Below are positions 1 to 8,630 of a stretch of 64,000 bases of DNA, in pieces. The translations under genes and the position numbers were made by a program. Positions within the stretch are counted from its first letter, which is position 1. Every line of letters starts with the position of its first letter. The stretch covers positions 97,678 through 161,677 of the forward strand of contig JACQAP010000013.1 of NCBI GenBank assembly GCA_016194905.1, given 5' to 3'. The stretch is from Betaproteobacteria bacterium (GTDB lineage: Bacteria > Pseudomonadota > Gammaproteobacteria > Burkholderiales > JACQAP01). The notes below the pieces were generated by a model. It made no database searches. It was given only the letters and a program-made list of their open reading frames with translations, and was not told the DNA's origin.

Positions 1-763
1 CGAAGGCATATTCGTTCCAGGCAAAGATCAGGCAGAAGATCGCGGTCGCGGCAATGCCCGTGCTGGCCTGTGGCAGCACCACTTTCCAGAAAGCCTGGAA
101 GCGCGTGTAGCCGTCCACCATCGCAGCCTCTTCATACTCGCGCGGAATCTCGTCGATGAATCCCTTCAGCAGCCACACGGCAAGCGAGACGTTGACGGCC
201 GTGTAGAGCAGGATCATGCCCAGCCATGTGTCCGACAACCCGAGCTGGCGGTACATGAGATAGATCGGGATGGCCACCGCGATCGGCGGCATCATGCGCG
301 TCGACAAGATGAAGAACAGCAAATCGTCGCGCAGCGGCACTCGAAAGCGTGAAAAGGCGTAGGCCGCGAGCACGCCCAGGAATACGGCCAGGAACGTCGA
401 GCCGAAGCCGATGATGAGCGAGTTGACATAGCGCTGGCCGAACTTCGACGGACCCGCGATCACCATGCCCTGAGAGCGTACCAGTCTGTCGTACCAGCTC
501 GTAGCCGGCGGCAGGCTGTCGATGTACTCCGGCGTCTGCCGGCTGCGCGTGGTGAACAGATTCACATAGCCCTCGAGCGAGGGCTCGAACATGACCTTCG
601 GGGGATAGGCGATGGAATCCGTCGGCGTCTTGAACCCGGTCAGCACGATCCACACCAGCGGGACCATGGACAACAGCGCGTAACACACGACGATGGCGCC
701 GGCGAACCGCTTCGTCCAAGGCGAAGGTTCGACGACAGAGTGGGCGGCGGTGGGTGCGCTCAT
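1..763 (-). CDS. sugar ABC transporter permease, MalG type (partial)
   Basis: Inner-membrane permease of a carbohydrate ABC importer, cut off by the left edge of the window so the C-terminal few dozen residues are missing. Translating the minus strand from the ATG at 761-763 gives an open frame to base 1. It has an N-terminal membrane segment (VVCYALLSMVPLVWIVLTGF) and later the EAA loop that docks on the ATPase (EYEEAAMVDGYTRFQAF, followed by LPQ). The start overlaps the stop of the MalF-like gene (ATGA), so the two are translationally coupled. An insert of about 40 residues follows the first periplasmic strand, as in many proteobacterial polyol/sugar permeases. No ATPase gene is visible; it may lie to the left. 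Substrate cannot be read from sequence. Confidence 0.9.
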   Translation of the reverse strand, partial: MSAPTAAHSVVEPSPWTKRFAGAIVVCYALLSMVPLVWIVLTGFKTPTDSIAYPPKVMFEPSLEGYVNLFTTRSRQTPEYIDSLPPATSWYDRLVRSQGMVIAGPSKFGQRYVNSLIIGFGSTFLAVFLGVLAAYAFSRFRVPLRDDLLFFILSTRMMPPIAVAIPIYLMYRQLGLSDTWLGMILLYTAVNVSLAVWLLKGFIDEIPREYEEAAMVDGYTRFQAFWKVVLPQASTGIAATAIFCLIFAWNEYAF

Positions 764-1722
764 CGGTTCTTCACCGCGTTGAGGGCCTTGACGTAGATGT
801 TGGCGGCGCCGAACACCGTCACGAACAGGATGATCGCGAGCGCCGACGAATAGCCGGTGCGCCACTTCTCGAACGCCTCGCGCTTGAGCGTGATCGACAC
901 CACTTCGGTGGTGGAACCCGGCCCGCCGGAGGTAAGCAGATTCACCATGTCGAACATCTTGAAGTTTTCGATCGCGCGGAACAGCACCGCCAGCATCAGG
1001 AACGGCAGCACCATCGGCAGGGTCACGGTCCAGAACTGGCGCCAGGTCGAGGCGCGATCGACCTCGGCCGCCTCGTAGATGCTGTCGGGAATCGAGCGCA
1101 GACCGGCCAGACAGATGAGCATGACGTAAGGCGTCCACATCCACGCGTCCACCAGCACGATGGCCCAGGGCGCAAGCGGGACATCACCGATCATCTGGAA
1201 CGAACTGGGATCCACGCCGGACACGAGGGCGACGGCATGGTTGAACAGTCCGCTCTGCGGCTGGAACAGGAAGGTCCAGAAAGTCCCGACCACCGCGGGG
1301 GACAGCATCATCGGCAGAAGAATCACCGTGGTCCACAGGCTGTGGCCGCGGAAGCGTTTGTCGATCAGCAGTGCGAGAGCGAAGCCGAGCAGCACCTCGA
1401 TCCCGATGGACCAGATGACGAAATGCGCCGTCACCTGCATCGAGTGCCAGATATCCGGATCGTCCAGCACGCTGCGATAGTTGTCGAGCCCGACCCATTC
1501 GGCTCCGCGGCTGGCCCGGTTCGCCTTGAAGTTCGTGAACGAAAGATAGATCGTCCAGATCAATGGAAAAATGTTGACCGCGAGCAAAAGCAGGATCGCG
1601 GGGGAGATGAAGAGCCACGTGATAGTGCGGTCCGACAGGCCGCGCAGTCGACGTCGGATCGAGTCCGGCGTGGCGTGCACCGCACGCTGCGCAATCCGGG
1701 GGGCTTCGGACGATGCGTTCAT
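760..1722 (-). CDS. sugar ABC transporter permease, MalF type
   Basis: The 320-residue partner permease of the carbohydrate ABC importer. About six hydrophobic segments are visible, starting with TWLFISPAILLLLAVNIFPL near residue 35. The EAA loop is at about residue 215 (SIYEAAEVDRASTWRQFWTV, then LPM). Length matches the MalF/UgpA subfamily without the large periplasmic insert of E. coli MalF. It sits between the receptor gene (about 80 nt gap holding a strong hairpin) and the MalG-like gene (4-nt overlap). No clear Shine-Dalgarno precedes the ATG at 1722, so translation may depend on the upstream cistron. Function as an importer permease is secure; substrate is unknown. Confidence 0.93.
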   Translation of the reverse strand: MNASSEAPRIAQRAVHATPDSIRRRLRGLSDRTITWLFISPAILLLLAVNIFPLIWTIYLSFTNFKANRASRGAEWVGLDNYRSVLDDPDIWHSMQVTAHFVIWSIGIEVLLGFALALLIDKRFRGHSLWTTVILLPMMLSPAVVGTFWTFLFQPQSGLFNHAVALVSGVDPSSFQMIGDVPLAPWAIVLVDAWMWTPYVMLICLAGLRSIPDSIYEAAEVDRASTWRQFWTVTLPMVLPFLMLAVLFRAIENFKMFDMVNLLTSGGPGSTTEVVSITLKREAFEKWRTGYSSALAIILFVTVFGAANIYVKALNAVKNR

Positions 1723-1741
1723 GTTTTAAGTCTGCGAGAAG

Positions 1742-1794
1742 CGGCGGGCGTGCCGGTCGATCGGCCGGGGCGGCCTCGTAGGCGCCGCCCGCCG
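1742..1794 (-). promoter_or_regulatory. GC-rich intercistronic hairpin after receptor gene
   Basis: A 9-bp perfect stem (CGGCGGGCG at 1742-1750 with CGCCCGCCG at 1786-1794) encloses a second small GC hairpin. It lies between the receptor stop (1804) and the permease start (1722). There is no U-tract, so it is probably an mRNA-stabilising or processing hairpin, as known for malE-malF type gaps, and not a terminator. The role is inferred. Confidence 0.55.
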
Positions 1795-1803
1795 GATGAG
1801 ACT

Positions 1804-3126
1804 TTACTTGAGTTTGCCCTCTTCCTTGAACACCTTCTCCCAGTCGACGATGAGTTGGTCGAGCGCTTCCTTTGCGGTGCCCTTGTCGGCGACGACGTAG
1901 TCATGCACCCGCTTCTGCATGTCGAGCAGCAATTCCGCATACGCCGGCTCGGCCCAGAAGTCCTGCACCATCTCCATCGACTTCAGGAAGTCCGGTGCGA
2001 ATGGTGCGCTCTTCGGGAAGCCCGGGTCCTGCAGCACGGCCTTGTGGCAGGAGTAGCCGCCGAGCGCCCACCACTTCTTCTGCACGTCGGGCTGTGCGAA
2101 CCATTTGATGTACTTCAGCGCATCGTCCTTGCGCTCGGAGTAGGAAACCACCGAGATGCCCTGCCCGCCGAGCTGGACGCCCTTGCCCTTGGCGGACGGG
2201 TTGACGAAGAAGCCGATCTTGGCACCGCCGACATTCGGGTCCTTGTACAGGCCGGGGAAGAAGGCGAACCAGTTCATCATCATCGCCACCTGGCCCGACT
2301 TGAAAGCGTCCAGACCTTCTCCCATGTAGGCGTTCGTCATGCCGGGCGCCGTGCAGCACTTGTACAGGGACTTGTAGAACTCCAGCCCCTTGATGGCGTC
2401 CGGCGAATTCACGAAGCCCTGCATGTGGTAAGGATTCTTCGGATCGTCGTACTTGAATCCATACGGATAGAGCACGTTGGTCACGCCCATCGTGATCCCT
2501 TCCGAACCGCGCTCGGTGAAGATGTAGGCGCCATAAACCTTCTTGCCATCGATTTCTCGACCCTGGAAGAACTCGGCGACCTGCTTGAATTCGGCCCAGG
2601 TCTTCGGCGGAGCGAGATCATGTCCGTTCTTCTTCTTGAATTCCGCCATCAGTTCGGGACGCGAAAACCAGTCCTTGCGATAGGTCCAGCCCACCGAGTC
2701 GCCCATCGCCGGCAAGGCCCAGTAATTGGGACTGTTCTTGGGCCATTCCGAATAACCCAGCACGGTGGCCGGCATGAAGTCGCTCATCTTGATGCCTTCT
2801 TTGGCGAAGAAATCGTTGAGCTTGACGTAGTGCCCATTCTCGGCCGCGCCGCCGATCCACTGGCTGTCGCCGATCAGCAGATCGCACAGCTTGCCCTTGG
2901 AGTTCAGCTCGTTGATGAAGCGGTCGGCAAAGCTGGTCCAGGGGACGAACTCGAACTTCATCGCAATGCCGGTCTTGGTGGTGAAGTCCTTCGACAACTC
3001 GACCAGCGCATTGGCCGGATCCCAGGCCGCCCAGCACAAGGTTAGGTCTTTTGCCGCCGCCGTCCCGGATGCCACGGACGTTGCAAGCATTGCAATACCG
3101 AAAAGCATATTCCGCAGATTGCCCAT
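1804..3126 (-). CDS. extracellular sugar-binding protein (ABC family 1)
   Basis: Periplasmic receptor of about 440 residues that captures the substrate and delivers it to the MalF/MalG-like permeases encoded next. It has a signal peptide ending near GTAAAKD, then the family 1 receptor layout: an N-lobe with DLLIGDSQWIGG, central aromatic patches (SPNYWALPAMGDSVGWTYRKD) and a C-lobe with VQLGGQGISVVSYSERKDDALKYIKWF. The usual family length is 410-450. The start could be GTG at 3129 or ATG at 3126; the GAGGAGG ribosome site just upstream suits either. It is first gene of the operon and divergent from the Gfo/Idh dehydrogenase, sharing a 489-bp control region. The sugar or polyol is unknown. Confidence 0.92.
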   Translation of the reverse strand: MGNLRNMLFGIAMLATSVASGTAAAKDLTLCWAAWDPANALVELSKDFTTKTGIAMKFEFVPWTSFADRFINELNSKGKLCDLLIGDSQWIGGAAENGHYVKLNDFFAKEGIKMSDFMPATVLGYSEWPKNSPNYWALPAMGDSVGWTYRKDWFSRPELMAEFKKKNGHDLAPPKTWAEFKQVAEFFQGREIDGKKVYGAYIFTERGSEGITMGVTNVLYPYGFKYDDPKNPYHMQGFVNSPDAIKGLEFYKSLYKCCTAPGMTNAYMGEGLDAFKSGQVAMMMNWFAFFPGLYKDPNVGGAKIGFFVNPSAKGKGVQLGGQGISVVSYSERKDDALKYIKWFAQPDVQKKWWALGGYSCHKAVLQDPGFPKSAPFAPDFLKSMEMVQDFWAEPAYAELLLDMQKRVHDYVVADKGTAKEALDQLIVDWEKVFKEEGKLK

Positions 3127-3282
3127 CACTATTACCTCCTCTTCACTGACGTTCGGTTATCCGCGGCCAAGCTGCCGGAGCTGCGTGTCCCGGAGCGCGA
3201 CGCGGCTACTCATTCCCTACGGGCACCGAAACGCCGGACATCTCAGGGCGGCGAACTATCGGTGTCTGAACGGGTTCTCGCA

Positions 3283-3323
3283 TGTTTAGTATTATTGTTT
3301 AGTGATAAGGCTGTCACTAAACA
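3283..3323. promoter_or_regulatory. operator cluster with TGTTTAGTGA inverted repeat
   Basis: A perfect 10-bp inverted repeat, TGTTTAGTGA (3296-3305) and TCACTAAACA (3314-3323), separated by 8 bp. It is preceded by a degenerate direct copy, TGTTTAGTAT (3283-3292). The symmetry and repetition indicate a dimeric repressor or activator site. The regulator family is not identifiable from the site alone. Confidence 0.7.
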
Positions 3324-3460
3324 TTTTGCCTGTCAACAACCGGAATTTGCAGCTTCGGATTGCTGCGACGCAAAAATATTTTTGCCTCTCGATCAGAAAG
3401 ATAAGCCTCAATTCCGCCAGTGGAGCGGCGCGCCGGCGATGCTGCAAAGCGGTAGTCCGA

Positions 3461-3470
3461 TGTTTAGTGA
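3461..3470. promoter_or_regulatory. distal TGTTTAGTGA half-site
   Basis: An exact third copy of the 10-bp motif lies 138 bp from the end of the inverted repeat and about 150 bp before the dehydrogenase start. A weaker TTAGTGTCA-like match follows at about 3529. The spacing would allow looping or separate control of the rightward promoter. This is inferred from repetition only. Confidence 0.5.
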
Positions 3471-3618
3471 CGCCAAGCAAAAAAGCCGAGTGGGCCAAGC
3501 GGCGACCGGTTTAAAGTAGCTGACAAAATTAGTGTCAGTGGTTGGTGGTTGAATTCCGACCTTCACCCTTACCGGTCACCGGCAACCAGTCACTGCTTTC
3601 TCAGGGAGGAGAAAAACA

Positions 3619-4860
3619 ATGAAACTCGGATTCATCGGCGCGGGATTCATCGCTCGATTTCAATCGGTCGCGATCAGCCAGGTGCGCGGGCTCGAAGTCG
3701 CAGGCATTCTCAAGCGGCGCGGCGCAGAGGCGCTCGGCGGCTTCTGCCGCGAGCAGCGGCTTGGCAACGCGAAAATCTACGACAGCATTGCCGAGCTGGC
3801 GAGGAACGTCGATGTCGTCGCGATCTGTGCGCCGAACTACTGTCGCGTCGAAGTCATGGAAGACATTGCCTCAGCGGTAAAGTCAGGCGCAAGGCTGAAA
3901 GGGGTGATCGTCGACAAGCCTCTGGCGCGCAACATGAAGGAAGCCAAGCGCATGGTGGAACTGGCGCGCGAAGCAAGGCTGTTGACCGCCTACTTCGAGA
4001 ACCAGATTTTCATGAAGGCGATCCGGACCCAGCGCGAGCAGTTGCTGCCTGTCGCGCAGACCATGGGTCCACTGACGCTGACCCGCTCGGCCGAGGAACA
4101 TGGCGGACCGCACGAACCCTGGTTCTGGGATCCGACCCGCCAGGGTGGCGGCGTACTGCTCGACATGGGGTGCCACAGCATCGCCGTCGGTCGTCATGTG
4201 CTGACCCCACCGGACAAGGATCTTCTGTTCCTGCAGCCGGTGTCCGTCAGCGCGGACCTCGGACTTCTGAAGTGGGGACAGAAGAAGTGGCGTGACAAGC
4301 TGCTGAAAGATCGCGGCGTGGACTATGCCAAGACACCGGCGGAAGATTTTGCGACCGGCATGATCACCTATCGCAATCCGGAAACCGGGCAAATCGTCAA
4401 AGCCCAGTTCACCGATTCGTGGATGTTCGAGAAGCAAGGCCTGCGCCTGTTCATGGACGGCATGGGGCCGGGCTATGCCTTCGAGATCAACACGCTGGTA
4501 TCGCCGTTGAACGTGTTCATCGGCGACGTCGCGGCCGAAGCCATCGCCAACCAGGAAAGCGCGCTGGAGAAAGCCACGGCGAGTCGCGGCTTGCTGGCCG
4601 TGCAATACAACGAAGCGGACCTGTATGGCTACACGGACGAGAACCAGGACATGCTGGATTCATTCTCCGTCGGACGCAATGCCATGCTGTCCTGGGAGTA
4701 CGGCCTCGAAATCCAACGGCTGGTCATGGCGAGTTATCTCTCGGCCGAGCGGGGCAAGACGATCGACCTCACCGACAAAACGATCTTCGCGGAACTGGAT
4801 GCTTATATTCCCGCGATCCAGCAGGGCAGAGGAGCGGCGCAATTGCTACACGCGGGATAG
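3619..4860 (+). CDS. Gfo/Idh/MocA family oxidoreductase
   Basis: NAD(P)-dependent dehydrogenase or epimerase-type enzyme of 413 residues acting on a sugar, inositol or sugar derivative. The N-terminal Rossmann motif is GFIGAGFIARF. The family lysine motif appears as VDKPLARNMKEA (near residue 100), and the substrate domain has QGGGVLLDMGCHSI around residue 175, with the usual Asp and His. The start ATG is preceded by AGGGAGGAG. It is divergent from the sugar ABC operon and is probably co-regulated, suggesting it acts on the imported compound. It is slightly longer than the typical 330-390 residues. The exact substrate is unknown. Confidence 0.9.
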   Translation: MKLGFIGAGFIARFQSVAISQVRGLEVAGILKRRGAEALGGFCREQRLGNAKIYDSIAELARNVDVVAICAPNYCRVEVMEDIASAVKSGARLKGVIVDKPLARNMKEAKRMVELAREARLLTAYFENQIFMKAIRTQREQLLPVAQTMGPLTLTRSAEEHGGPHEPWFWDPTRQGGGVLLDMGCHSIAVGRHVLTPPDKDLLFLQPVSVSADLGLLKWGQKKWRDKLLKDRGVDYAKTPAEDFATGMITYRNPETGQIVKAQFTDSWMFEKQGLRLFMDGMGPGYAFEINTLVSPLNVFIGDVAAEAIANQESALEKATASRGLLAVQYNEADLYGYTDENQDMLDSFSVGRNAMLSWEYGLEIQRLVMASYLSAERGKTIDLTDKTIFAELDAYIPAIQQGRGAAQLLHAG

Positions 4861-5135
4861 ATGGCTCTTGAACCACTCCTGCAATCTTTTCCATCCGTAT
4901 CGACTGCATCCAGCCCCGGGCCCGCTATTCGAAAAACCGGCACCGCGCCAATGTTTACGAAGCAATCCTTCGAATCGCGTGGCCTGAACGAAAAATCAGC
5001 AATATTGGTGCCTGAGACGATAAATGCCCCCGGGATTCTCTTCAGGTGCAGGTAATGCCGGTCCATGTGCAGCGGGTTGGTTTCGGTTAGAGTAGAACTT
5101 TCTCAATATTTCCCTCTCCCCAGGGAGCAGTTCCA

Positions 5136-5546
5136 ATGAAAACCGCAGCGCTGGCCCTTCTTGGCACCCTGTTGTGGATTTTCCATCCGTCGGAAACACC
5201 GGCTGCAGGGTTCCGGGGCGGCTTCACCGGCGAAGAAATGCTCGGCCATTGCAGAGCGGAAGAAAAAGACCCGGTGAAGGATTTCGGCCGCGGCATCTGC
5301 ATAGGCTTCATCGATGGATTCGCCGCGGGACATTACGTCGCGGAGACCTACCATGCCTTCCATCATCGCGAGGAAAAGATCGACGACATCTACGGTCACC
5401 TTTGCATTCCGGACACCGTGAACCGGGGCCAACTGGTCAGGACGTTCGTGCAGTTTCTGGAGAAGAATCCGGAAAAGCTCAAGCTTCCGGCGGGACTGGT
5501 GCTGGAAGACGCGCTGCGCGACGCGTTTCCCTGTGCCGCAAAGTAG
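5136..5546 (+). CDS. exported Rap1a/Tai-like domain protein
   Basis: A 136-residue exported protein. The signal peptide is followed by a domain resembling the Rap1a/Tai family: a GRGICIGFIDGFAAGH segment, CIPDTVNRGQLVRTFVQFL, then a C-terminal ALRDAFPC. The three conserved cysteines, likely forming disulfides in the periplasm, are present. Named members are immunity proteins against type VI amidase effectors, but most homologues of this small fold are of unknown role. No effector gene is adjacent, so an immunity function is not claimed. A good ribosome site (CAGGGAG) precedes the ATG. Confidence 0.65.
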   Translation: MKTAALALLGTLLWIFHPSETPAAGFRGGFTGEEMLGHCRAEEKDPVKDFGRGICIGFIDGFAAGHYVAETYHAFHHREEKIDDIYGHLCIPDTVNRGQLVRTFVQFLEKNPEKLKLPAGLVLEDALRDAFPCAAK

Positions 5547-5621
5547 CGTCCGAATCTCCCCTCCCGGGGTTGTCAATCCTTGCGGACCCAGAATCCAAAA
5601 CCGGCGGGGACCCTGCAATCC

Positions 5622-6860
5622 ATGCTTCGCCTCGTGCGCAGCGTAGCGGCGCCGCTCCTGTTCGCAGCCGGCTGTAGCTGCGCTTTTTCAGCCCCTCCGG
5701 TGCGGATTGCCCTGCTAACCCCTCTTAGCGGCCCGATGGCGCTGCAGGGAGAATCGGTATCGCGCCAACTGCACGCCGCTGCCGACGATATCAACGTCCA
5801 GGGCGGTTTGTTCGGCGGCGCGAAGATCGAGATCGTGGATTTCGATGACCAGTTGAGTCCACAGCAAGGCCTGATTGCGCTGCAGTCCGCAATCAGCCGG
5901 GACATCCGCTTCGTGACCCAGGGGCTGGGGTCGAGCGTAGGGCTCGCGTTGAGCGACGGCGTCGCCAAGCACAATGTCCGCAATCCGGACAGACCCGTCC
6001 TGTTTCTCAATTACGGCGGACTCGATCCCGAAATGACCAACTCGAAATGTCACTTCTGGCATTTCCGTTTCGATGCGCATACCGACATGCGGGTCAATGC
6101 GCTAGCGGAGTATCTGCGCAAACAGCCCGCGATTCGAAAGGTCTATCTCATCAACCAGGACTACGCCTGGGGTCAGTCCGTCAGCCGCGCCGCAAAGGAA
6201 ACCATCGTCATTCGGCGTCCCGACGTTTCCATTGTCGGCGACGATCTTCACCCGCTCGCAAAGGTCAAGGACTTCGCGCCGTATGTGGCCAAAATCAAAG
6301 CTTCCGGCGCGGATGCGGTGGTCACCGGAAACTGGGGAAGCGATCTGTCCCTCCTGGTCAGGGCCGGCAGGGAGGCCGGCTTGAACGTCCAGTATTTTGT
6401 GCTCGGCACTGCGCTGAAAGGTCTGCCGACAACCATCGGCCGCGCCGGCGAAGGCAATCTGAAAGTCCTGGTGCCGTGGGTCCGCGATGCGGCGGATGCG
6501 CGTAGCGCGCGATTCGCCGACGACTTCAAGGAAAAATCCGGCGACGACTGGAGTTTCGAGCAGTTCCGGCACATGTTGCGCATGCTGGTCGCGGCAACGA
6601 ATCAGGCGCAGTCCGTCGAACCCCTGTCCGTGGCCAGGGCGCTCGAAGGCATGCGCATCGCCGGCGACACCGGCGAACTGTGGATGCGCCCGGAGGATCA
6701 CCAGCTGTTCAATCCGATGTTCATCGCGACGCTCGCCCGATCCGGAACAAAGGGCGTGAGTCATGACTGGGAAAACAGCGGCTACGGCTGGCGAGCCGAC
6801 GCAACGGTCAACCCCGGAACCTTCGACGTGCCGACAACTTGCAGGATGACAGCCCCCTAG
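5622..6860 (+). CDS. branched-chain amino acid type ABC receptor (orphan)
   Basis: Periplasmic binding protein of the Peripla_BP_6 / LivJ-like family, about 412 residues from the ATG at 5622; the frame is open from a TTG at 5580. The signal peptide ends near SCAFSAPP, followed by the family opening VRIALLTPLSGPMALQGE. A diagnostic stretch, SKCHFWHFRFDAHTDMR, is shared with the receptor at 12291, so the two are paralogues. Downstream motifs include VYLINQDYAWGQ and GADAVVTGNWGSD. No LivHMGF genes are nearby, so it is an orphan receptor that either uses a transporter encoded elsewhere or serves as a sensor component. Ligand is unknown. Confidence 0.88.
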   Translation: MLRLVRSVAAPLLFAAGCSCAFSAPPVRIALLTPLSGPMALQGESVSRQLHAAADDINVQGGLFGGAKIEIVDFDDQLSPQQGLIALQSAISRDIRFVTQGLGSSVGLALSDGVAKHNVRNPDRPVLFLNYGGLDPEMTNSKCHFWHFRFDAHTDMRVNALAEYLRKQPAIRKVYLINQDYAWGQSVSRAAKETIVIRRPDVSIVGDDLHPLAKVKDFAPYVAKIKASGADAVVTGNWGSDLSLLVRAGREAGLNVQYFVLGTALKGLPTTIGRAGEGNLKVLVPWVRDAADARSARFADDFKEKSGDDWSFEQFRHMLRMLVAATNQAQSVEPLSVARALEGMRIAGDTGELWMRPEDHQLFNPMFIATLARSGTKGVSHDWENSGYGWRADATVNPGTFDVPTTCRMTAP

Positions 6861-6976
6861 CCGGAACTCACGGTCCTTTAACAAGGTTCGCAAGATCATC
6901 GAGCGCAATGGCGTAAAGGTAAAGATCCTCGGGTCGTGCCGTTGCCAAATTGCCCCCCCGGCGGACAACTCAAATC

Positions 6977-8611
6977 ATGGATCGCACGCTGAAAATCCTG
7001 CTGATCGAAGATGCTGAGGCGGATGCCCAGCTTCAGTCCCGCGAACTGAAGCGATCCGGTCTCTCCTTCGACACGCGGCGGGTGCAAACCGAATCCGATT
7101 TTCTCATGCAACTCGCCGAGTACGGCCCGGACATCATCGTGTCGGATTATTCCATTCCCGGCTTTGGCGGCATGCGCGCGCTGGAGATCGCCAGGGAGCG
7201 CACGCCCGATCTTCCTTTTGTCTTCGTCTCGGGAGCCATGGGCGAAGACAAGGCGGTGGAATTGCTCAAGCGCGGAGCCACCGACTATGTGCTCAAGACC
7301 AACCTTACCCGCCTCGCCTCGGCGTTGACCCGAGCGATCGAGGAAGCCGAAGCAAAACGCGCGCGCCGCAAATCCGAGTTGCGCGTTCTCGATCTGGCCA
7401 ATCTGTACGCCACGCTGTCGGAGGCCAACGCCACCCTGGCGCGCTCGCAGGCGCGCGATCAACTGTTCCAGGACATGTGTCGCATCGCGGTCACGCGTGG
7501 CGGCTTTCATTTTGCCTGGGTGGGTCTCAGCGACCACGACACCGGCATCCTGCGGCCGGCCGCCACCTATGGCAATGCGGACGGATTTCTCGACGGACTG
7601 GACATTCCGATTGAGGCGGGCAAACCGGGTGGGCACCAGCCGGCCGCCAGCGCCGCTCGTGAAGGCCGGGCCTGCGTATGCAACGACACGCTGGAGGATG
7701 AGCGCATCGCCGTCTGGCACGAAAGAATGCGCAACTGCTCGATCCGCTCCGCGGCTTCGGTTCCGCTGCTGCTGGAGGGAAAGCCGATCGGTTCGTTCAG
7801 CCTGTACGCGTCGGAGATCAATCATTTCGACGATGAGCGCATGCACCTGTTGAACGAACTCGCCGGCGACATCGCATTCGCTCTCGATCGTTTCGAACAG
7901 GAAATCCGCCGTCGGCGCGCGGAGGCGGAAATCCTGGAAGCGAGGCAGCAGTTGCAGGCATTGTCGACCCGCTTGCTCGAAGTGCAGGAACAGGAACGTC
8001 GCGATATTGCCCGCGAGCTGCATGACGAAATCGGCCAGTCCCTGACGCTGGTAAAGATAAAGCTGCAGATGGCGCTGCGTCGGGGTGGCAACGACAAGGG
8101 TCTGACCGAGGAATGCGTGGAGATTGCGAGCCAGACACTCGAGCAGGTGCGCACCATGTCGCTGAACCTGCGCCCGCCGGCACTGGATGACCTTGGCCTG
8201 GCGGCGGCGTTGCAGTGGGCGCTGGACCGGCAGGAAGCTGCTACTGGATGGGAAATCGAATTCGCTGCCGATCCGCTACCGGATCGGCTGGCTATGGAAA
8301 CCGAAACTGCGTGCTTCCGCGTCGCACAGGAAGCGCTCACCAACGCAGCCCGACATGCGCAGGCGAAGAAAATTGCAGTACACCTGCGCATTATCGGCGG
8401 GCATCTTGAACTTGCCGTCAAGGACGACGGATGCGGTTTCGATCAGGAGGCGGTGCGCCACCGTCCGGCCGATCGCTCGAGCCTGGGATTGATATCGATG
8501 AAGGAGCGCGCCTCGCTTGCGGGCGGCAGCCTGAACATTCAATCGACAAGCGGCACGGGAACCACAGTGCTGGCGAAATTTCCGTTGCGCTGGCGCAGCC
8601 CGGCCGCATAA
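6977..8611 (+). CDS. soluble REC-GAF-HisKA_3 sensor histidine kinase
   Basis: Cytoplasmic two-component protein of 544 residues from the ATG at 6977. Domains in order: a receiver domain (residues about 5-125, phosphoacceptor Asp57 in PDIIVSDYSIPG, conserved Lys near 107), a GAF domain (about 160-300), a NarL/DegS-type HisKA_3 dimerisation domain with phosphoacceptor His349 (ARELHDEIGQSL), and a HATPase_c domain (QEALTNAARHA, DDGCGF, GLISMKERA). There is no membrane segment. A receiver at the N-terminus suggests phosphorelay input from another kinase; the partner DNA-binding regulator is not in the window. It lies between two orphan receptors, one co-directional and one convergent. Confidence 0.92.
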   Translation: MDRTLKILLIEDAEADAQLQSRELKRSGLSFDTRRVQTESDFLMQLAEYGPDIIVSDYSIPGFGGMRALEIARERTPDLPFVFVSGAMGEDKAVELLKRGATDYVLKTNLTRLASALTRAIEEAEAKRARRKSELRVLDLANLYATLSEANATLARSQARDQLFQDMCRIAVTRGGFHFAWVGLSDHDTGILRPAATYGNADGFLDGLDIPIEAGKPGGHQPAASAAREGRACVCNDTLEDERIAVWHERMRNCSIRSAASVPLLLEGKPIGSFSLYASEINHFDDERMHLLNELAGDIAFALDRFEQEIRRRRAEAEILEARQQLQALSTRLLEVQEQERRDIARELHDEIGQSLTLVKIKLQMALRRGGNDKGLTEECVEIASQTLEQVRTMSLNLRPPALDDLGLAAALQWALDRQEAATGWEIEFAADPLPDRLAMETETACFRVAQEALTNAARHAQAKKIAVHLRIIGGHLELAVKDDGCGFDQEAVRHRPADRSSLGLISMKERASLAGGSLNIQSTSGTGTTVLAKFPLRWRSPAA

Positions 8612-8630
8612 GCCGGACAAAACGGACAGA

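Larger units (their letters stand above)
3130..3618. promoter_or_regulatory. divergent control region, sugar ABC / dehydrogenase
   Basis: A 489-bp intergenic region between two divergent genes. The part from 3280 to 3420 is clearly AT-richer than its surroundings. It holds repeated copies of a TGTTTAGTGA motif (listed separately). No credible gene was seen in it: short ORFs on both strands lack ribosome sites and resemble nothing. It most likely contains both promoters and the operators of a carbohydrate-responsive regulator that is not encoded in the window. Confidence 0.6.

Noticed and set aside
754..3045. 763-codon open frame on the plus strand across the sugar ABC genes
   Set aside because: It is antisense to three clear ABC transporter genes, its product is low-complexity and Arg/His-rich, and it resembles no family; a typical high-GC shadow frame.
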